The notes beneath the pieces were generated by a model that saw nothing but the letters and a program-made list of their open reading frames with translations, was not told the origin of the DNA and ran no database searches. Positions 7,593-14,762 of a stretch of DNA of 64,000 bases are shown in pieces. Numbering within the stretch: the stretch's first letter is position 1; each line of letters opens with the position of its first letter. Source of the DNA: Flavobacterium endoglycinae (GTDB lineage Bacteria > Bacteroidota > Bacteroidia > Flavobacteriales > Flavobacteriaceae); contig NZ_CP071448.1 in assembly GCF_017352115.1 (NCBI RefSeq), forward strand, positions 1,821,001 to 1,885,000, in the 5' to 3' direction. The position numbers were made by a program, and so were the translations under genes.

Positions 7593-7799
7593 TCATGACT
7601 CGTTGATTTGTTGCTTGATAGCTTGATTAGCTGCAGACAGAAGCGACCTATACTCTTCCTGAATTTTGATAGGTACTGTTCCCACGCGTTCACCTCTAAT
7701 AGATTTTAAAATATAATCCCTTCCAAAACCATATTTATTTTGCAGTTCAATAAGGATTTCCGTATTGTAAAGTGATTTCTTTTTTCTAGATTTGTCCAT
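7593..7799 (-). CDS. Ner/Cro-like small regulator
   Basis: The 68-residue protein contains a helix-turn-helix-like stretch (about residues 12-40, with GFGRDYILKSIRGERVG) after a basic N-terminus. It is transcribed divergently from the repressor and is first in the early operon, the position of ner in Mu and cro in lambdoid phages. Such proteins repress the repressor promoter and limit early transcription. The sequence itself gives only the small basic HTH-like form, so the name depends on context. Confidence 0.65.
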   Translation of the reverse strand: MDKSRKKKSLYNTEILIELQNKYGFGRDYILKSIRGERVGTVPIKIQEEYRSLLSAANQAIKQQINES

Positions 7800-7809
7800 T
7801 GTCTAAAGT

Positions 7810-7825
7810 GTATTTATATAAATAC
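7810..7825. promoter_or_regulatory. 16-bp perfect palindrome, probable operator
   Basis: GTATTTATATAAATAC is its own reverse complement. It touches the -7 element of the early promoter at 7825-7832, so a dimer bound here would block initiation. It lies between the divergent Ner-like and repressor genes. I infer that the repressor or the Ner-like protein binds it. Confidence 0.6.
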
Positions 7826-7856
7826 AAATATATAGACATTTTTCAATATAAAACAA
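7825..7856 (-). promoter_or_regulatory. Early promoter of the prophage
   Basis: On the minus strand TATATTTG (7832-7825) fits the Bacteroidetes -7 consensus TAnnTTTG, and a TTG at 7856-7854 lies 21 bp upstream, within the known spacing. It should drive the Ner-like gene at 7799 and the genes beyond. Confidence 0.6.
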
Positions 7857-7889
7857 ATTATTATAGAAATATTTCAATATTCTTCTTTT

Positions 7890-8552
7890 ATGAGTAAATC
7901 AACAACTGAGAGATTGTCTGAATATATGGCTTACAGAGGTATAAACAATAACGCTTTAACAGTGGCGGCTGAGCTTTCTGTAGGTCAGATAGGGAAAGCA
8001 ATATCAAATAATTCCGGTATAAATAGTAGTTCTATTGAAAAAATTCTATACGCATACCCGGAGCTTAATGCGGAATGGTTGCTGACAGGAAATGGAAACA
8101 TGATAAAAGAAAGTAGTGAACCCGTTAATAATAGATCAGAAGAAAAAAAAGGAATCCCACTTATTCCAATCGAGGCTATGGCAGGCTATGGGCAAGGAGA
8201 TAGTCAAGTGATGCAATATGATATTAACAGTGGGTATAAAATACCTGAGCTTGAAGGTAAAGGAGTTAAATACTTAATTAGAGTTTCAGGCTCTTCAATG
8301 TACCCTAAGTACAGTAATGGAGATTTGTTAGCTTGCAAGCCATTAAAAGACTTAGCTTTTTTTCAATGGGGTAAACCGTATGTCCTAGATACAGAGCAGG
8401 GAGCAATTGTCAAACGCCTTTTTCCATGTGATGAAGATATAGAATGTTTAGAATGTCATTCAGATAACAAAACACATTATCCGCCCTTTAAAATTCCTAA
8501 AAGTTCTGTAAGAGCAGTTGCAATTGTGGTGGGAGTTATCCGATTGGAGTAA
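7890..8552 (+). CDS. LexA/CI-like phage repressor (S24 peptidase fold)
   Basis: The 220-residue protein has an N-terminal helix-turn-helix region (about residues 5-65) and a C-terminal S24 domain. The likely catalytic Ser136 lies in VSGSSMYP and the likely Lys175 in AIVKRL. An Ala-Gly pair at residues 98-99 is a candidate self-cleavage site, so induction by RecA-dependent autolysis is possible. It is transcribed toward the phage end, divergently from the early operon, like the Mu c gene. It should maintain the lysogenic state by binding the operator region at 7800-7889. Confidence 0.85.
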   Translation: MSKSTTERLSEYMAYRGINNNALTVAAELSVGQIGKAISNNSGINSSSIEKILYAYPELNAEWLLTGNGNMIKESSEPVNNRSEEKKGIPLIPIEAMAGYGQGDSQVMQYDINSGYKIPELEGKGVKYLIRVSGSSMYPKYSNGDLLACKPLKDLAFFQWGKPYVLDTEQGAIVKRLFPCDEDIECLECHSDNKTHYPPFKIPKSSVRAVAIVVGVIRLE

Positions 8553-8775
8553 CATTAATAGATATTGAAATGTATATGTACATAGGAAACACACATAACT
8601 TTTTAAAATTCAAAATCTAACTATGAATCATAACTAACTAATAAACAGATATTTATTTACTGTTTTAAATTTTCCTATATGTTTTTATCTATCGCGAATA
8701 TGTCAAAAAACATGCAAAATGATACATTTTTATACACATAAACCTCATGAATGAGGTACTAAAAAAACATGCATG

Positions 8776-8811
8776 TGTCAATCCAACTGTCAACCCAACT
8801 GTCAACCCAAC
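8776..8811. repeat. Three tandem 12-bp repeats
   Basis: TGTCAATCCAAC is followed by two perfect copies of TGTCAACCCAAC without spacers. They lie inside the phage end region about 225 bp after the repressor gene. A 12-bp period places each copy on slightly more than one helical turn, so they could be a protein-binding array. They also fall in a 35-codon frame that I do not accept as a gene. Confidence 0.7.
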
Positions 8812-8854
8812 TTTTTTTTAGTGCAAAAATTAGTTTTGTGAAGGTTAAAATTAG

Positions 8855-8883
8855 CACAAAAAAAAGACCGTATTAATGGTCTT
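8855..8883 (-). terminator. Rho-independent terminator-like hairpin
   Basis: On the minus strand AAGACC (8883-8878) pairs with GGTCTT (8869-8864) across an 8-nt loop, followed by a run of T. It would stop transcription coming from the host side into the prophage, which could protect the repressor region from antisense reading (inference). Confidence 0.5.
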
Positions 8884-9065
8884 ATGTTTCAAGTGTTATT
8901 TCTTAATATTGTTGCCTTAAATAGCGTTTTTATAGGCTTTTACGATTAAAAGCTATAGTAGTGCAGTAATAACAAACAGTCGAAGTTATTAATTGGAAGT
9001 ATTGTTTTTGTAAAGGTATATCTGAGGCTATCAAAAGGCAGTATAAATGCACATTTTAATTTGTT

Positions 9066-9128
9066 GCGTTTTTGGACATTTTTTGGTGTGAATCCCTTAT
9101 TTTATTGGGCTTTTCGGACATTTTTGGG
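9066..9128. repeat. Two similar 20-bp motifs, candidate transposase-binding sites
   Basis: GCGTTTTTGGACATTTTTTGG (at about 9067-9086) and GGCTTTTCGGACATTTTTGGG (at about 9108-9128) share the core GGACATTTTT at 9074 and 9116, exactly 42 bp (four helical turns) apart. They are the last phage-like elements before the host remnant. Their number and position suit MuA-type end-binding sites. Confidence 0.5.
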
Positions 9129-9152
9129 TTATAGAGTATTATTACATTTTAA

Positions 9153-9674
9153 TTTATTAATTATACTTCCGGAATTGACGTAAACAATAATAATATTTTA
9201 GAAGAGTCAGAAATACAGAATACCAAATATGTATGTAATGGAAATGATGGTGCATATGATAAACAAATAACATTAAAATTATTTGATTTCGTTACTAGCT
9301 CAAATACAGAGCCACTTGAAAGTATAACAAAATATAATTATGGCTATGGAGGCATTGTGAAATTTAACATCCAAAATTATATTAATATTGATTCCGCAAC
9401 ACTTGTTGCATATGACTTAAAGACGCGAGATGGTTATTATGGTAACAATGTGCCTGGAACAATAAAGCTTGAATTATACGATTGCAAGAATTCACAAATA
9501 ATAAAAGGAAGCGAAATTATTTCAGGGGAAATTACTGAAGGTAGTTCAGTTTCTTCTAATAATTTTATAGAGAATTTACCTAATGAAGACATAGAACTAG
9601 GTGTAAAATTAACAAAAAGCAGTAATTTTTATGCTTCGACAAGTGATATTATTCTCATACTTAAAAGAAAATAA
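9153..9674 (+). pseudogene. 3' remnant of a host gene disrupted by the prophage
   Basis: The frame is open from 9153 to the stop at 9672-9674, far upstream of any normal start. It begins with NYTSGIDVNNNNILEESEI, then QNTKYVCNG, a pattern common in Bacteroidetes surface lipoproteins with repeated 'GIDxNxNGxLxxxEI..T.YVCNG' segments. The rest is a beta-rich domain of about 140 residues. A GTG at 9357 could start a shorter product but lies in the middle of the continuous frame. The N-terminal part, presumably with a signal peptide, should lie on the other side of the prophage. Confidence 0.7.
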
Positions 9675-9780
9675 TTAACAAAGTTATATTATTAGTTCTT
9701 AAATCATGATCACTTAAAATATTTTTTTAGATCCATTATAAGGTGTCTGAAACTTCAAAACAGATTTTATAATGCATATC

Positions 9781-9820
9781 AAACCCGACAGATTTTAAAA
9801 TCTGTCGGGTTTTATTTTTT
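9781..9820 (+). terminator. Rho-independent terminator
   Basis: AAACCCGACAGATTTT pairs with AAAATCTGTCGGGTTT, a 16-bp stem with almost no loop, followed by T-rich sequence. It lies after the disrupted host gene and would also work for transcripts from the right on the other strand. Confidence 0.75.
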
Positions 9821-9893
9821 AAGAAAGTAATAAGTCTGTTAGAATATTTTCTTTTCAAAAACGTTGTATTATATTTATTGTAAATATTTTATT

Positions 9894-10973
9894 ATGAAAA
9901 ATTATATTTTACTCTATCTATTAATGGTTTTAAATTGTGCAGCTTTTGCACAAAACAATGATATTTGGACAGCATTTCCGAACAAAGACACTACTTTAAT
10001 CGGGTTTAAAGATCAAAACGGAGTAATCAAAATAGAACCAAAATTTACAGGTTTTACAACGGCTCGCAAATTTGAAAATATAATGGCTGTTTCTGAAGAT
10101 GAAAACGGAAAATGGAAAAGCTACTATCTAACCAAACAAGGAAAAATAGTGGGACGCGACAGCTTATATGTTTTTGATAATAGTCCAGATTGCGAAAACG
10201 AAGGTTTCATACGTTTTACAGATCGTAAAAGCGACAAAATGGGCATGTTTAATAGTAATGGAAAAATTGTAATTCCAGCACAATACAGTTCTTTAACCAA
10301 AGCTAGAAACGGGATGGTTGTTGTTTTAAAAGATGCTGTTAAAGAACAAGATGGTGAACATTTTTTCTGGAAGGGCGGAAAAGAATTTTTAATCGATACC
10401 AACAACAAAGTCCTCATTGAAAATTTCTCATTTACTGACGATTTGAATTTTTATTCTTTAGAAAAATCAAAAGAACCCAGTAAAGACCAAACAAAAGATA
10501 GTTTTCTGGGGCTTGATGGTTTATATTATTCCTTTATTAATTATGAGAAAGAATTTAAATATTGGCTGAAAAACACTTTGCTTTCTGATTTATCGAAAGC
10601 CAATTTAGAAAAACATTCTTTTGATAAAATCACCTATTGGAAAGAACCAAATGGATGGATAAGTGAGTCCAAAACGAAATTCATCAATCAAAATTATACC
10701 TATTTAAAGTTAAAACTTCAAGAACTCAAAAATCCAAAAACAGATTATTTTATTTCTTCTGATGGATTGAATCCCTTTATTTTCGAATCGAGTGAATATA
10801 GCGTTTATTTCAATAACTGTAATGAATCAAAAGATTGGCTTTACCCAATTAAAAGCATCATCATAAATCCAAAAAACAAAGCTGATTTTAAACAAGATCA
10901 TTTTGAATTTTTAAGAACCGAAAACGGTTATAAATTAATTGGTATTTCTGCCGCAAAAGATATTTTTAAATAA
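9894..10973 (+). CDS. Secreted WG-repeat protein
   Basis: I place the start at the ATG 9894, because the preceding ten codons from a TTG are not needed and the product then begins with a clean signal peptide (MKNYILLYLLMVLNCAAFAQ). The mature protein has WG-type beta repeats in residues about 30-130, with GFKDQNGVIKIEPKF and GMFNSNGKIVIPAQY, and a C-terminal domain of about 150 residues with no recognised motif. WG repeats are common in Bacteroidetes envelope proteins of unknown function. It stands alone between a terminator and a repeat element. Confidence 0.7.
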   Translation: MKNYILLYLLMVLNCAAFAQNNDIWTAFPNKDTTLIGFKDQNGVIKIEPKFTGFTTARKFENIMAVSEDENGKWKSYYLTKQGKIVGRDSLYVFDNSPDCENEGFIRFTDRKSDKMGMFNSNGKIVIPAQYSSLTKARNGMVVVLKDAVKEQDGEHFFWKGGKEFLIDTNNKVLIENFSFTDDLNFYSLEKSKEPSKDQTKDSFLGLDGLYYSFINYEKEFKYWLKNTLLSDLSKANLEKHSFDKITYWKEPNGWISESKTKFINQNYTYLKLKLQELKNPKTDYFISSDGLNPFIFESSEYSVYFNNCNESKDWLYPIKSIIINPKNKADFKQDHFEFLRTENGYKLIGISAAKDIFK

Positions 10974-11035
10974 TTTATTTCTGCTTTAAAGCTACCTTTG
11001 TAATTAAAGTAAACTATGAAGAATTTTCTAATAAT

Positions 11036-11148
11036 CTCACAAAGTCGCTAAGACACAAAGTTTTAATTTTACTAATAGTTACTGTCTTTCAAATTCGCTT
11101 AGAATTAGAATACCGAAAAAACTTTGTGCCTTCGCGCCTTTGTGGCAG
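11036..11148. repeat. Inverted-repeat element with about 30-bp arms
   Basis: The left arm (11036-11065, TCACAAAGTCGCTAAGACAC and following) is an imperfect inverted copy of the right arm (11116-11148, ending CGCGCCTTTGTGGCAGA). The arms enclose about 50 bp. It resembles the hairpin repeats common between genes in Flavobacteria. It lies between the WG-repeat gene and ada and probably forms a stem in RNA. Confidence 0.6.
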
Positions 11149-11216
11149 AGAAAAACAAAGCAAGTTTCGGATTTTATACCTTTAAAAACCAATCGATATT
11201 TGTATTATAAAATTGA

Positions 11217-12065
11217 ATGAAGATGAACACACAAGAAACCATCAATTATAATCGTATCGCCGAAGCTATAGATTATATCAAAGCTAATTTTAAAGATCAG
11301 CCTAATTTAGATCAAGTCGCGGAAAAAGTACATTTAAGTCCATTTCACTTTCAGCGACTTTTTAGTGAATGGGCAGGCACAAGTCCGAAAAAGTTTTTAC
11401 AATATACAAGCATCGAACACGCCAAAAAGTTACTGAAAGAAAATCAGGCTACTATTTCTGAAACTGCTTTTGAAACTGGACTTTCAGGAACAAGCCGTTT
11501 ACACGATTTATTTGTAAATATTGAAGGAATGACTCCGGCAGAATATAAAAACGGAGGAAAAAATCTGGAAATCAATTACAGTTTTGCCGAAAGTCCGTTT
11601 GGAAATATTATTGTCGCATCGACCCAAAAAGGTGTTTGTTTTATGGCTTTTGCCGAAGATGAAACAACTGGATTTATTGTTTTAAGAGATAAATTTCCTA
11701 ATGCTCAATTTTCTAAAAAACTGGATTTATCACAACAAAATGCCTTGTTTATTTTTCAAAATGATTGGAGTAAATTATCTGAAATTAAACTGCATTTAAA
11801 AGGAACTGATTTTCAATTGAAAGTTTGGGAAGCCTTGCTTAAAATTCCAATGGGACAACTTTCTACGTATGGTTCTATTGCGAATCAAATTCAAAAACCA
11901 AATGCATCCCGCGCCGTTGGGACAGCAATTGGAAGTAATCCTGTTGCGTTTTTAATTCCGTGTCACCGCGTTATTCAATCTTCTGGAACATTTGGCGGTT
12001 ACATGTGGGGAAATACCCGAAAAACAGCTATCATTGGCTGGGAAGGCGCGCAAATAAATCTATAA
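11217..12065 (+). CDS. Ada-like AraC regulator fused to O6-methylguanine methyltransferase
   Basis: Residues about 8-105 form an AraC-type double helix-turn-helix domain (LSPFHFQRLFSEWAG). Residues about 115-282 are a methylated-DNA-protein-cysteine methyltransferase with the active-site motif PCHRVI. The protein repairs O6-methylguanine by moving the methyl group to its own Cys and probably activates repair genes. The N-terminal zinc domain of E. coli Ada, which senses methylphosphotriesters, is absent here, but a separate small gene at 13115 encodes it. Start may be Met1 (11217) or Met3 (11223). Confidence 0.88.
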   Translation: MKMNTQETINYNRIAEAIDYIKANFKDQPNLDQVAEKVHLSPFHFQRLFSEWAGTSPKKFLQYTSIEHAKKLLKENQATISETAFETGLSGTSRLHDLFVNIEGMTPAEYKNGGKNLEINYSFAESPFGNIIVASTQKGVCFMAFAEDETTGFIVLRDKFPNAQFSKKLDLSQQNALFIFQNDWSKLSEIKLHLKGTDFQLKVWEALLKIPMGQLSTYGSIANQIQKPNASRAVGTAIGSNPVAFLIPCHRVIQSSGTFGGYMWGNTRKTAIIGWEGAQINL

Positions 12066-12209
12066 TTTTTTTCGCCACGACTCGAGCGATAGCGAACAGG
12101 CGAAGTAATTCACGAATTATTTTTTTTAATCTATGCGATTATATATTCGAATAATATTTTGATAAAGTGTTTAAAAAGAAAATTCGTGAATTCGTGGCGA
12201 AAAAAAAAT
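12066..12209. repeat. Inverted-repeat element, copy 1
   Basis: The left arm TTTTTTCGCCACGA...ATTCACGAATTAT and the right arm (12181-12208) are inverted copies, except that the left arm is split by a 27-bp insertion (12080-12106). The centre contains ATGCGATTATATATTCGAAT. A homologous copy in the opposite orientation lies at 12936-13062, on the other side of the oxygenase gene. Confidence 0.7.
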
Positions 12210-12219
12210 CTAAATCTCT

Positions 12220-12933
12220 ATGCAAAATATACAATCAAAAATTGCTTCTCAAAACTGGGAAAGCATCACCGAATCTATGCACCAAAATGGTTTTGCTATT
12301 ATTCCAAATATCCTCAATAACGAACAATGTGAAGACCTGAAATTTGATTATGACAATCCGAATTTATATCGAAAAACGGTTATTATGGAACGTCATCGTT
12401 TTGGATTGGGTGAATACCGATATTTCAATTATCCGTTGCCAGATTTAATTCAGAATCTTCGTTCGTCGATTTATCCAAAACTGGCTCCAATTGCCAATAC
12501 ATGGATGAAAGCTTTGAATATCAATACTGTTTTCCCAAAAACACATGCTGAATTATTACAGCAATGTCATGACAACAATCAGCTCAAAGCAACTGTTTTA
12601 ATTTTAAAATATGGCAAAGGCGGATTCAATACTTTGCATCAGGATTTATATGGAGATGTTTATTTTCCAATTCAAATTGTACTTTTTCTAAATGAACCTG
12701 ATGAAGATTTTACTGGTGGAGAATTTGTTTTAACGCAACAAACGCCAAGAGCACAATCTAAAGCCATTGTTTTAAAACCTAAAAAGGGAGACATTTTGGT
12801 TTTCACAACCAATTTCAGACCAGTAAAAGGCACAAAAGGATATTATCGCGTGAATATGAAACATGGTGTAAGCGAAATTCATTCTGGAGAACGACATACG
12901 TTGGGAATTATTTTCCATGATGCTCTTTCGTGA
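12220..12933 (+). CDS. 2OG-Fe(II) oxygenase
   Basis: The 237-residue protein has the double-stranded beta-helix iron site: H140 and D142 in LHQDLYGD, distal H215 in MKHGVS, and R225 as probable 2-oxoglutarate ligand. Length and layout resemble prolyl-hydroxylase-like 2OG oxygenases. Its location between ada and the Ada-zinc/alkB pair suggests it acts on alkylated nucleic acid or supports that repair (inference). It has no signal peptide. The start ATG lies 11 nt after the end of the first repeat element. Confidence 0.78.
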   Translation: MQNIQSKIASQNWESITESMHQNGFAIIPNILNNEQCEDLKFDYDNPNLYRKTVIMERHRFGLGEYRYFNYPLPDLIQNLRSSIYPKLAPIANTWMKALNINTVFPKTHAELLQQCHDNNQLKATVLILKYGKGGFNTLHQDLYGDVYFPIQIVLFLNEPDEDFTGGEFVLTQQTPRAQSKAIVLKPKKGDILVFTTNFRPVKGTKGYYRVNMKHGVSEIHSGERHTLGIIFHDALS

Positions 12934-12935
12934 AT

Positions 12936-13062
12936 ATTTTTTTTTTGCCACGAATTCACGAATTATTCTTTTACATACTCAATCTTATATTATTCGAATT
13001 AATTCGAATAAATAATCGCAAAGATTTTAAAATAATAATTTGTGAATTCGTGGCGAAAAAAC
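12936..13062. repeat. Inverted-repeat element, copy 2 (opposite orientation)
   Basis: Arms TTTTTTGCCACGAATTCACG and its inverted partner ending TTCGTGGCGAAAAA enclose an AT-rich centre. Its reverse complement aligns with copy 1 along most of its length (shared core GCGATTAT.TATTCGAAT), without the 27-bp insertion. It directly follows the stop of the oxygenase gene and may act as a terminator-like structure. Confidence 0.7.
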
Positions 13063-13070
13063 AAAACGTT

Positions 13071-13090
13071 AGACGCACTGCAGTGCGTCT
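13071..13090. repeat. 20-bp perfect palindrome
   Basis: AGACGCACTGCAGTGCGTCT is its own reverse complement. It lies 24 bp before the Ada-type zinc-domain gene, just after repeat element copy 2. The form is like a short REP palindrome. A regulatory role for the gene pair downstream cannot be excluded. Confidence 0.65.
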
Positions 13091-13114
13091 CTATATTACA
13101 AAACGTACACTTTT

Positions 13115-13360
13115 ATGATTAATCATCAAAAAATAACCGATTCTGAATTGTTTCGTAAAATTAAAAAAGGCGAAATTTGTTTCGGTGGCAACCAGAAATT
13201 AAAAATCTACGGAACATTGACATGTTCTTCGGGGAAAAGGATGAAACGTGAAAATCGGGTTTTCTTTTTATCTGAAAATGAAGCGAGAAAAAATGGCTTC
13301 AGACCTTGCGGACATTGTATGAAATTGGAATATCAAAAATGGAAAAATGGACTTATTTAA
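13115..13360 (+). CDS. Stand-alone Ada-type metal-binding domain
   Basis: The 81-residue protein matches the N-terminal zinc domain of Ada: GTLTCSSGKRM corresponds to the region of the methyl-accepting Cys, and NRVFFLSENEA followed by GFRPCGHC gives the last two zinc ligands (C65, C68). Cysteines are at 22, 37, 65 and 68. The second Cys of the usual CxxxC pair is missing, so C22 would have to be the fourth ligand, or the site differs. It may repair or sense methylphosphotriesters, complementing the Ada-like protein that lacks this domain. It overlaps alkB by 14 nt. Confidence 0.78.
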   Translation: MINHQKITDSELFRKIKKGEICFGGNQKLKIYGTLTCSSGKRMKRENRVFFLSENEARKNGFRPCGHCMKLEYQKWKNGLI

Positions 13361-13955
13361 TCCTCAAATAAACGAAACAACTAATCTGCTTCCAAAAGAT
13401 GGAACGGTGAATTATTACGGAAAATTATTCTCTAGAGAAAAGGCTGATTTCTACCGCGATATTTTGCTAAATACAATCGAATGGAAAAATGACGAAGCCA
13501 TAATCTTTGGTAAATTAATTCTAACCAAGCGGAAAGTAGCTTGGTACGGCGATCAAGAATTTGAATACACGTATTCGAATACCACCAAAAAAGCATTGCC
13601 TTGGACTCCAGAACTTTTAGAATTAAAGAAAATCATTGAAGAAAAAACAGGTGAAACTTTTAATTCTTGTCTGCTAAATTTATATCATTCAGGAGAAGAA
13701 GGAATGGCGTGGCACAGCGATGCTGAAAAAGATTTAAAGAAAAATGGTGCAATTGGATCGGTCAGTTTTGGCGCCGAACGTAAATTTGCTTTTAAACATA
13801 AAGAAACTAAAGAAACGGTTTCAATGATTTTGGAACATGGCAGTTTATTGGTTATGAAAGATGAAACACAAACGCATTGGCTGCATCGTCTTCCGCCAAC
13901 AAAATCAACTCAAAAACCAAGAGTAAATTTGACTTTTAGAACTATTGTGACGTAA
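13347..13955 (+). CDS. alkB: AlkB-like alkylated DNA demethylase
   Basis: The 202-residue protein is of the ALKBH2/3-like group: iron ligands H123 and D125 (MAWHSDAE), H180 (HWLHRLPP), and Arg192/Arg198 in PRVNLTFR for 2-oxoglutarate. It oxidatively removes methyl groups from 1-methyladenine and 3-methylcytosine. The ATG at 13347 lies inside the end of the Ada zinc-domain gene in another frame, so the two are translationally coupled. With ada and the other oxygenase it forms an alkylation-repair group. Confidence 0.9.
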   Translation: MDLFNPQINETTNLLPKDGTVNYYGKLFSREKADFYRDILLNTIEWKNDEAIIFGKLILTKRKVAWYGDQEFEYTYSNTTKKALPWTPELLELKKIIEEKTGETFNSCLLNLYHSGEEGMAWHSDAEKDLKKNGAIGSVSFGAERKFAFKHKETKETVSMILEHGSLLVMKDETQTHWLHRLPPTKSTQKPRVNLTFRTIVT

Positions 13956-14006
13956 TTATTCCGCAGCTCGGTATTTTTAAAGCTGGCTGATTTGTTCTAA
14001 ATAATT

Positions 14007-14762
14007 TTACCAACCTTGATTTAATCCATTTTTAAGAACTTCATCGTACTTTTCTTTATCAAAAGAATATAAATTTGGTGCTTTGTGTGCCACATTGTTT
14101 TTCTTTTCTTCCAGTTTAGTCAAAATACCTATATTGGTTATTTTTCTCAAGAAGTTTCTTCGGTCAAGCTTTTTGTCCAAAATTGTTTCATATAGTTTTT
14201 GAAGTTCTGGAATTGTGAATTTCTCCGGAAGCAAATTATATCCAACTGGCATTAAATTCAATTCAATTCTTAACGTATCAAGAGCTTTATCGAGAATTTC
14301 TTTGTGGTCTAAAATCAGCTCAGGAACTTCTTTATGGTCAATCCATTCAATTTTTTCATGAACGCTAGCTTTTGTTGGAATGATTTTTAAAAAATCAACT
14401 AAAGCATAATATCCTATGGTAACAAAACGCTGAGTGAGCCATTTTCCTTCTTCGGGTTTTATATCCAGATATTTTAAGACTTCATTCCCAAAATGATTAT
14501 CGTTGCGTTTAATTTTTCCAAACGTCGCAAATTGTCTTAAAAAGACACCTTCAACTCCGGTTCTTTCATTTAAAACGGTTACTGCTGCAGTATCTATATC
14601 CTGATCAATAGGAACAAATCCTCCTGGCAGTGACCAGCTTTCATTATGCGGTACTTTAATTAACAATACCTTCAGCTGATTATTATGAAACCCAAAAATC
14701 ACGCAGTCTATTGAAAGACCCGGCTGGTATTTATCGTTGTTTTCTATAATATATTTCAGCAT
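14007..14762 (-). CDS. Nudix-derived (NrtR/AraR-type) transcriptional regulator
   Basis: Residues about 15-150 form a Nudix fold, but the Nudix box (GGFVPIDQDIDTAAVTVLNE, about residues 47-66, then RTGV) lacks the usual paired Glu residues, so hydrolase activity is unlikely. Residues about 165-245 form a winged-helix domain with LPEKFTIPELQKLYE and RRNFLRKI. This two-domain form is that of NrtR-type regulators, which in Bacteroidetes often control NAD or pentose genes. No such genes are adjacent, so the target is unknown. A TAAATTTG element (-7 type) lies 35 bp upstream of the start. Confidence 0.82.
   Translation of the reverse strand: MLKYIIENNDKYQPGLSIDCVIFGFHNNQLKVLLIKVPHNESWSLPGGFVPIDQDIDTAAVTVLNERTGVEGVFLRQFATFGKIKRNDNHFGNEVLKYLDIKPEEGKWLTQRFVTIGYYALVDFLKIIPTKASVHEKIEWIDHKEVPELILDHKEILDKALDTLRIELNLMPVGYNLLPEKFTIPELQKLYETILDKKLDRRNFLRKITNIGILTKLEEKKNNVAHKAPNLYSFDKEKYDEVLKNGLNQGW

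Larger units (their letters stand above)
1..9152. mobile_element. Mu-like transposable prophage: early region and one end
   Basis: The gene order is that of phage Mu read right to left: phage end, repressor transcribed toward the end, divergent Ner-like gene, DDE transposase, MuB-like AAA ATPase, then small early genes. Structural genes and the other end lie beyond position 1. The right boundary is inferred: phage-like repeats continue to about 9128, and an uninterrupted remnant of a different coding sequence starts at about 9153. A stop codon at 9150-9152 in the frame of that remnant places the junction at or after 9150. Mu-type insertion should leave a short target duplication, which cannot be checked here. 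All early genes are intact, so the element may still be functional. Confidence 0.88.
8553..9152. other. Non-coding phage end region
   Basis: This 600-bp stretch between the repressor stop and the host remnant has no convincing gene. It contains a short hairpin ACCTCAT/ATGAGGT (8742-8757), three tandem 12-bp repeats, a minus-strand terminator-like hairpin, and two near-identical 20-bp motifs 42 bp apart close to the boundary. In Mu the equivalent region carries the transposase-binding sites of the left end. Confidence 0.65.

Noticed and set aside
8776..8811. CRISPR array
   Set aside because: The 12-bp units have no spacers and there are only three.
8769..8876. A 35-codon frame through the 12-bp repeats
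   Set aside because: Its sequence is mostly the repeat read as SxQL units, it has no family-like features and runs into a hairpin.
9357..9674. Independent 105-aa gene starting with GTG
   Set aside because: The same frame is open for 68 more codons upstream with protein-like sequence, so the GTG is internal to a truncated gene.
12930..13118. Short plus-strand frame after the oxygenase gene
   Set aside because: It lies wholly in the inverted-repeat element and the palindrome.
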